Positions 22,360 through 27,034 of a DNA stretch of 27,034 bases are shown piece after piece. Source of the DNA: Planctomycetota bacterium (GTDB lineage Bacteria > Planctomycetota > GCA-002687715); contig JABSRK010000012.1 of the NCBI GenBank assembly GCA_013213915.1, forward strand, positions 1 to 27,034, given 5' to 3'. How positions within the stretch are numbered: position 1 is the stretch's first letter; every line of letters begins with the position of its first letter. A program made the translations under genes and the position numbers. The notes beneath the pieces were generated by a model that had not been told where the DNA came from, searched no databases, and was given only the letters and a program-made list of their open reading frames with translations.

Positions 22360-23843
22360 TCATTGCCGTGGTCGCCGAAAAGGACGCCGCCGCCGTCAAG
22401 GTCCGCATTGCGTCCCTGGGAGAGCCTCCGTGGGCGGGCCACGTCATCGCGGAAGTCCGTCTCGACACGCTCACGGACCCGGACGCGGCCATCAACGTCA
22501 TCCGAGACACCGCCATACCCGTCCTCGCGACTTGCCGGCGCTTGCAAGACGGCGGGTTGTGGCGCGGCACCGAGGACGCGCGCCGGAGCTTGCTCCAGCT
22601 CGCCTTTGAGGCCGGCGTCCAGGCCATCGACGTCGAGACGGATGTCTTGCCCGAGCTCGCGTTTGCGCGGGGCGACCGGGTCGTCGCGTCGTTCCACGAT
22701 TTCAACGCCACACCCGATGATCTGGATACGACCATCGCGCAGGCCTTCGAATCGGGCGCCGGTCGTGTAAAGCTCGCCACGCGGGCAAACGATCTCACCG
22801 ACCTGCTGCGGCTGGGGCGTGCTGTCGATTCCGCAACGTACCCTGACCGCGTGACCGCGTTCGCCCTCGGCCCGGTTGGCATCCCTTCGCGGTTGTTGTT
22901 TCGTCGCATGGGCGCCGACCGGGTCTACGGCCACGCCACCGACGTCGGAGGGGGGGGGCTGGCGCCCGGTCTTCCGACCCTCGACGACCTCGCCAACCTC
23001 TACTACGCGGGCCCGACCCTGCCGTCGCCCGTCGCCGCGTTCGGCGTCCTCGGCGATCGCGCGACGGACAGCATCGGCCCGACGGTGTTCAACCGGATAT
23101 TCCGCACCCATGGTGTTCCGGCGATGTACGTCCCTGTCTCGGCGCCGGCTACGACCGGTCTGCGCGAGGTCATGCGCTTGCTGGGAATTCGTGGCCTCTC
23201 GGTCACCATCCCGCACAAGGAAGCGGCCCTGGCCCTGGCCGACGACGTCCACGACCTGGCGCGCCGCATCGGCTCCGCCAATACCCTGGTGCTCGAGGAG
23301 GGGCGCTTGCGCGCCTTCAACACCGACTATCACGGCGTCCTCGAGCCAGTTCGGGACGCGCGGATGGCGACTGACATGCGTGAGCGGGAGGCGGTCGTCC
23401 TGGGGGCCGGGGGGGCGGCCCGTGCCGCTGTCGCGGCGTTGACCGACCTGGGCCTCCAGACGCGGATCTGCTCGCGAACCGCTGAACGGGCGCGGGCCGC
23501 AGCCGCGACCCTCGGCGTCGATGTCTGCCCCGTTCCGGCCAAGCCCCCCGCCGTCCTCGTCAACGCGACCCCCGCTGGTGGGCCACGGGATCCTGATGCG
23601 ATCCCGGTCCCGCCGTCCGCGCTCGGTCCGGGGCAGGTCGTCCTGGAGATGAACTACCTGCCGGCCGAGACCCCGCTCCTGCGCGCGGCGCGGGAGGCGG
23701 GCGCCACCGTGATCAACGGCGCGGCCATGTTCTCCGTACAGGCCCGGTACCAGCTTCACCACTTCTGGGCCGGTCTTCCTGATCTGAAGGACGAACTCGA
23801 GGAGACCGTTCGATGGGCGATCGAACAACGGGCGTCGTCCTGA
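22356..23843 (+). CDS. aroDE: Bifunctional 3-dehydroquinate dehydratase (type I) / shikimate dehydrogenase
   Basis: A 495-residue fusion for two consecutive steps to shikimate. Residues 1-215 are type I AroD: EVR (33-35), catalytic H114 in SFHDF, Schiff-base K139 in RVKLATRAN, and R179 in GPVGIPSR. Residues about 225-495 are AroE: SVTIPHK (282-288, K288), SANT, FNTDYHGV (D324), the NADP loop GAGGAA (350-355), VNATPAG, and MFSVQARYQLHHFW. Oddity: the shikimate-binding motif SxSPxxHN reads SIGPTVFN (239-246), lacking the second Ser and the His. A run of nine G (22950-22958) lies near the domain junction. AroDE fusions of this order are known in plants and Chlamydiae. The start overlaps the DUF2520 stop, and GAGGAGG lies just upstream. 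Confidence 0.93.
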   Translation: MIIAVVAEKDAAAVKVRIASLGEPPWAGHVIAEVRLDTLTDPDAAINVIRDTAIPVLATCRRLQDGGLWRGTEDARRSLLQLAFEAGVQAIDVETDVLPELAFARGDRVVASFHDFNATPDDLDTTIAQAFESGAGRVKLATRANDLTDLLRLGRAVDSATYPDRVTAFALGPVGIPSRLLFRRMGADRVYGHATDVGGGGLAPGLPTLDDLANLYYAGPTLPSPVAAFGVLGDRATDSIGPTVFNRIFRTHGVPAMYVPVSAPATTGLREVMRLLGIRGLSVTIPHKEAALALADDVHDLARRIGSANTLVLEEGRLRAFNTDYHGVLEPVRDARMATDMREREAVVLGAGGAARAAVAALTDLGLQTRICSRTAERARAAAATLGVDVCPVPAKPPAVLVNATPAGGPRDPDAIPVPPSALGPGQVVLEMNYLPAETPLLRAAREAGATVINGAAMFSVQARYQLHHFWAGLPDLKDELEETVRWAIEQRASS

Positions 23844-24340
23844 TCGGGCTACGTCGCGCCGGCAAGACGACCGTGGGTCGTCAGTTGGCCGAGGGTCTGG
23901 GGCTGCCGTTCGTGGATCTCGACGACGTGATCGCCGAACGCGCCGGACGCCCCGTCGCCGACATCATCCTTGAGGAAGGCGAGCCCGCGTTCCGAAAATC
24001 AGAGAGCGAGACGCTCGCACTTCTCGTCGGCCGTGGCCCTGCCGTTCTGGCCTGCGGTGGCGGCACCCCCATGGGTGAAGAGAACCGCGCCTTGCTCACC
24101 GGCTTCGGACAGGTGCTGTATCTCCGTGTCGGTGTCGCGTTGTTGTTGAGGCGATTGCACGACGACGATGACGTGTCCCGGCGACCGCCCCTGCTCGATT
24201 GCGATCCGGACGAGGAGGTTCGAGAGATGTGGACTTCGCGGGATCCGACCTTCGTGCAATTGGCCGACGCCGTCGTTGATGGAGAGGGGTCGGTTCATGC
24301 AGTGGCTTCAAGATGCGAGGTTGCGTTACGTCAGGTTTGA
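23813..24340 (+). CDS. aroK: Shikimate kinase
   Basis: A 175-residue kinase of normal length. It phosphorylates shikimate with ATP, the step after AroE. The P-loop GLRRAGKTT (12-20), shikimate-binding DLDD (35-38), GEPAFRKSESE (56-66) and GGGTP (82-86) are present, as is a lid region with RRPPL. It overlaps the end of aroDE by 31 nt, with GAGGAG 8 nt before the ATG, so the shikimate enzymes are made from one message. The stop overlaps the -35 of the next candidate promoter. Confidence 0.95.
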   Translation: MGDRTTGVVLIGLRRAGKTTVGRQLAEGLGLPFVDLDDVIAERAGRPVADIILEEGEPAFRKSESETLALLVGRGPAVLACGGGTPMGEENRALLTGFGQVLYLRVGVALLLRRLHDDDDVSRRPPLLDCDPDEEVREMWTSRDPTFVQLADAVVDGEGSVHAVASRCEVALRQV

Positions 24341-24365
24341 GCGGCACTTGGCGGCGTGATATCAT
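24337..24365 (+). promoter_or_regulatory. Candidate sigma-70 promoter for the HEAT-repeat gene
   Basis: TTGAGC, a 17-nt spacer and TATCAT (five of six -10 bases) overlap the aroK stop codon. They would give a leader of about 45 nt before the ATG at 24418. Confidence 0.45.
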
Positions 24366-24417
24366 GGATGGTCGTCGGGTTTGGAAGGGGTTGTTGAGCA
24401 GCACGACGTGCTCCGAG

Positions 24418-27034
24418 ATGAGCAGAACCGTTCCGTATGTCATTTGCGTCGTCCTTTGCTTTGCGCTCGGGTTGCGGGCGCAGGACGGAAACGGAAACGG
24501 GCACGACAAGCAGCCGCCCACACAGCAGCAGATCGACACCTGGATCACGGCGCTGCGTGGTGAGGAGAACGAGAACGCGATTCACAATCGCGTCAGCGAA
24601 CTCGGCGCGACCCATGCGACGGTGCGTGCCGCGCTCTATGGCCTGCTCGCCGATGCGGATATTCGCCCAGGGCTCTTCAAGGCCCTGCTCAGCTGGATCG
24701 TCAACGAGAATGATCGGTCGCCCCCGGCGCTGCTGGCGGTCATGGGTGTGATCGCGTCGCCCGCCGCCCAGCGAGCTGCGATTGCCCTGCGTCAATTGGA
24801 GGCGCTGGACCGCCGTCAGCCGTCGCTCCTGTCTGATTTGCTCGCGCGCGTGCGGGACCCGAAAAACGGGGACCGCAAGACGTGGGTGGAAGCTGCGTGG
24901 CTTCTTGCCCGTGATCGCGCCGACGAACGCGCCTATCTGGCCGACGCCCTGATCGCGGCCCTCGAGGCCGGTTCGGACAACGGCCTCGACGAGGCCATCA
25001 AAAAAACGCTTCACCGCGTGACGCTGCAGAAGTTCAACGGGGCCGCTGCGTGGCGGTCCTGGTACGGGGCGTACGTCGCGACCCATGGCAAGGCCGGGTT
25101 CGCCTACGAAGGCCTTTTCGCCGAGGCCATGCGGGGCGTGGAGGACAGCAGCACCCGCGCCCACCTGAACGCGATCAAGCTCTTCATCGCGGCGGGCGCG
25201 CTTCCGAGCGCGTATGTCGATGCGGCGAAATACCCCGAGCCACGGGTGCGCCGCGCGGCGGTCGGTGGGTTGCTCAAGGCTGCCGGGCAGGCGACGGCGC
25301 TGCGGATCGATGCGGCGAAGATCCTGTTGTCCATCGTGGGGAGCGACCCAGACAGCGAGGTGCGCCAGCTGGCCGTGCGCGACCTGGTGGCCGTGGTCGA
25401 GAAGCTCGCTCCGGACGCGACCGCCCTGCGTGACCAGATCGCGACCGCCATGGCGGCCCGGCTGGAGGAGCCGGATCGGACGACGCTGCGGTTGGCCGTC
25501 CGCGGTATCGGCAAAGCCGGAACCAAGGGCAAGGGTTTTGGCGCCAAGCTGTCTGCCGTGTACGTACGCATGGGTATCGGAGGTTCGGATGACGCGGCCG
25601 CCGTTGCGGTGCGGACGGACGTCATCGAGGCGTTGTCGGCGCTCCAAGAAGGGACGCCCACCGTGCTCGCGGCCCTGGCGGATGATGATCTCAACGTGCG
25701 GCGCCGGGCGGCCGGTGCAGTCCGCGCGCTCGGAGATCCGCAACACGCGGTCAAGCTCGCCGCGGCGTGGGCCGAAACGGACGACCCGAACTACCGTCGT
25801 GATTTCATCCTCGCGATCGAGTCGCTCCAGAACTACAACCCCGAGGTCGTCACGTCCTGCTTGATACAGGCCATCGCGAAGGGCGAACCGGAGACGACAC
25901 CGGCGCTGCGAACCCTGGTCAAGGCGCTGCGATCGAAGGGTGACCGCGGCCCCGGAGCTGAGCAGGTCGTGAAGATCCGCGGGTTTCTCGTCAGCTGGAT
26001 TCCGACCAAGCTGGATGTGGTGAAGCGTGGGGCGCTGATCAAGGACGAGATGGTCGATCTCAGTGGTGCGATCGGTGAGGTTGCCCTCGCGTGGGCGCTC
26101 GCAGAGGCGGATGGGAAGGTGCGCACGCAGCTCGTGACCGTGATTGCGGGCGCGGCTCCCACTCTGCCCTTCGCCCGGCTCGAGTTGCTGGCGAAGCACC
26201 TGGAGGACAAGAAGGCGTGGCCTGACGCCGAGGTCCTTCTCGCGGGGCTCGTAACGCGGACGGGCCACGATCAGGCGCCCGAGGGGGAATCACGGAAGAA
26301 CGCCGGGTTCAAGCTCCGTCACGCCAACGCACTCTCGCAGCAGGGCAAGCACGTGGACGCCGAGAATCTCCTCACCCTTGCGATCGAGGGGCAGGGAGCG
26401 GGGGCGTCGTACACCCTGTTCCGCGCGCGTGCGGATTACCTTCTTGCGCAAGGCACCGTCGAGAAGAAGAAGGCGGCCCTCAAGGACCTGGCGGAAGCGC
26501 TCAAGCGCGCGGGCGAGACGATCGCTCCATCCATCAGGAAGGGGCTGCTCATCGAGGCCGCGCGCCTCGAGCGAGACCTGGGTAACAACCGCGCGGCGTA
26601 CGATCACGCGACCCTTGCGGAGGGCCTGGAGGGACCGGGGGACACGACCCGCGTCCGCATCGAGACCGGACTGCGGTTGATCGATCCCGAGGTGCTCGGA
26701 GGCGCTGTCGATGCCTACGCCAAGCTGGTGAAGGCCGGAGGCGTAGACCTCACCGCCACGCTCAAGAAGGTTGCCGACGCGCATGTGACCGTGCGCGGGT
26801 TGGTGGCGAAGCTCGACGCCGGGGGACCAGAAGCCGAGGCGTCCGCGAAGGTGCTCACGGCGACGGATGCAAAGGTTGTCTGCCCGTGGCTCGTCCGTGG
26901 CCTCGTCGCGCTGGCGTCCAACGAGGCGACCCACCCCGCGCTCCGCGCTCGATTGGCGCTCCTGAAGAAGTTGGACGAACGGGCCCCCGCCCCGCCTCCG
27001 GATACCGCTGACGCAGCGGCCCTCGGCGCCGCCG
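24418..27034 (+). CDS. Exported HEAT-repeat/TPR-like protein (partial, 3' end outside window)
   Basis: The frame is open from the ATG at 24418 to the right edge (872 codons), so the C-terminus is missing. A signal peptide occupies about residues 1-21 (VPYVICVVLCFALGLRA before QDG). The rest is almost wholly helical. HEAT-like units appear near 265-290 (YPEPRVRRAAVGGLLKAAG), 307-330 (DSEVRQLAVRDLVAVVEK) and 420-440 (DDLNVRRRAAGAVRALGD). TPR-like helices follow near 630-700 (LRHANALSQQGKHVDAENLL). It is likely a periplasmic protein-protein scaffold; no enzyme motif is seen. Large exported HEAT proteins are common in Planctomycetota. The start lacks a clear ribosome site; an in-frame TTG at 24391 is possible but would lengthen the signal peptide. 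Confidence 0.82.
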   Translation, partial: MSRTVPYVICVVLCFALGLRAQDGNGNGHDKQPPTQQQIDTWITALRGEENENAIHNRVSELGATHATVRAALYGLLADADIRPGLFKALLSWIVNENDRSPPALLAVMGVIASPAAQRAAIALRQLEALDRRQPSLLSDLLARVRDPKNGDRKTWVEAAWLLARDRADERAYLADALIAALEAGSDNGLDEAIKKTLHRVTLQKFNGAAAWRSWYGAYVATHGKAGFAYEGLFAEAMRGVEDSSTRAHLNAIKLFIAAGALPSAYVDAAKYPEPRVRRAAVGGLLKAAGQATALRIDAAKILLSIVGSDPDSEVRQLAVRDLVAVVEKLAPDATALRDQIATAMAARLEEPDRTTLRLAVRGIGKAGTKGKGFGAKLSAVYVRMGIGGSDDAAAVAVRTDVIEALSALQEGTPTVLAALADDDLNVRRRAAGAVRALGDPQHAVKLAAAWAETDDPNYRRDFILAIESLQNYNPEVVTSCLIQAIAKGEPETTPALRTLVKALRSKGDRGPGAEQVVKIRGFLVSWIPTKLDVVKRGALIKDEMVDLSGAIGEVALAWALAEADGKVRTQLVTVIAGAAPTLPFARLELLAKHLEDKKAWPDAEVLLAGLVTRTGHDQAPEGESRKNAGFKLRHANALSQQGKHVDAENLLTLAIEGQGAGASYTLFRARADYLLAQGTVEKKKAALKDLAEALKRAGETIAPSIRKGLLIEAARLERDLGNNRAAYDHATLAEGLEGPGDTTRVRIETGLRLIDPEVLGGAVDAYAKLVKAGGVDLTATLKKVADAHVTVRGLVAKLDAGGPEAEASAKVLTATDAKVVCPWLVRGLVALASNEATHPALRARLALLKKLDERAPAPPPDTADAAALGAA

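Noticed and set aside
21677..22909. 410-codon open frame on the minus strand
   Set aside because: Antisense to the DUF2520 gene and aroDE; extremely Arg-rich, as expected of a GC-bias shadow.
22212..23828. 538-codon open frame on the minus strand
   Set aside because: Antisense to aroDE, whose catalytic residues are identifiable; no domains in the shadow.
24331..26268. 645-codon open frame on the minus strand
   Set aside because: Antisense to the HEAT-repeat gene, which has a signal peptide, a candidate promoter and repeat periodicity; the minus-strand protein shows none.
1..27034. tRNA, rRNA, CRISPR, insertion sequence, transposase, phage or plasmid replication features
   Set aside because: No cloverleaf-like segments, direct-repeat arrays, terminal inverted repeats or mobile-element proteins were recognised; the window reads as core chromosome.

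Overview
The window is a gene-dense, GC-rich stretch of a bacterial chromosome. Nearly every base is coding, there is no gene-free gap of more than about 120 bases, and I see no tRNA, rRNA, CRISPR or mobile element. Several features suggest a Gram-negative-type bacterium with an outer membrane, most likely Planctomycetota or a relative: an outer-membrane barrel ending in Phe, a heme lipoprotein, a MoxR/DUF58/BatA-like/vWA cluster next to a Hanks-type kinase, an AroD-AroE fusion, and large exported PQQ-propeller and HEAT-repeat proteins. The phylum call is an inference from gene content, not a phylogenetic result.

Layout. Bases 1-12378 are all minus strand. Read 5' to 3', this block runs: enolase, an FtsB/DivIC-like divisome protein, MoxR ATPase, DUF58 protein, BatA-like vWA membrane protein, a second vWA membrane protein with a glutamine-amidotransferase-like domain, Ser/Thr kinase, GlpE-type rhodanese, and a PQQ-propeller/TPR exported protein that runs off the left edge. 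From 12440 onward everything is plus strand: YhhQ-type queuosine-precursor transporter, a HAD-Nudix-FolB fusion, a FolM/PTR1-like reductase, LemA, a LemA-associated membrane protein, Psd, PssA, FolK, PanC, then (after a regulatory gap) an outer-membrane porin and a small c-type cytochrome lipoprotein, a DUF2520 oxidoreductase, AroDE, AroK, and a HEAT-repeat exported protein that runs off the right edge.

How the genes work together. Many plus-strand junctions are stop/start overlaps (ATGA or TGATG), implying translational coupling. The folate genes (HAD-Nudix-FolB, FolM-like SDR, FolK) sit with phospholipid genes (psd-pssA) and panC. The fused protein carries the three activities needed in sequence between dihydroneopterin triphosphate and 6-hydroxymethyl-dihydropterin: a Nudix pyrophosphohydrolase, a HAD phosphatase for the usually unassigned dephosphorylation, and the FolB aldolase. 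FolK is the next enzyme. I consider this the most interesting item in the window.

The second item of note is a porin plus c-type cytochrome lipoprotein pair. It is preceded by a perfect 11-bp-arm inverted repeat whose centre resembles a Fur box and which overlaps a candidate promoter. This suggests an iron-responsive outer-membrane module. The DUF2520-aroDE-aroK set is a shikimate-pathway operon; its AroE half lacks the usual second serine of the shikimate-binding motif.
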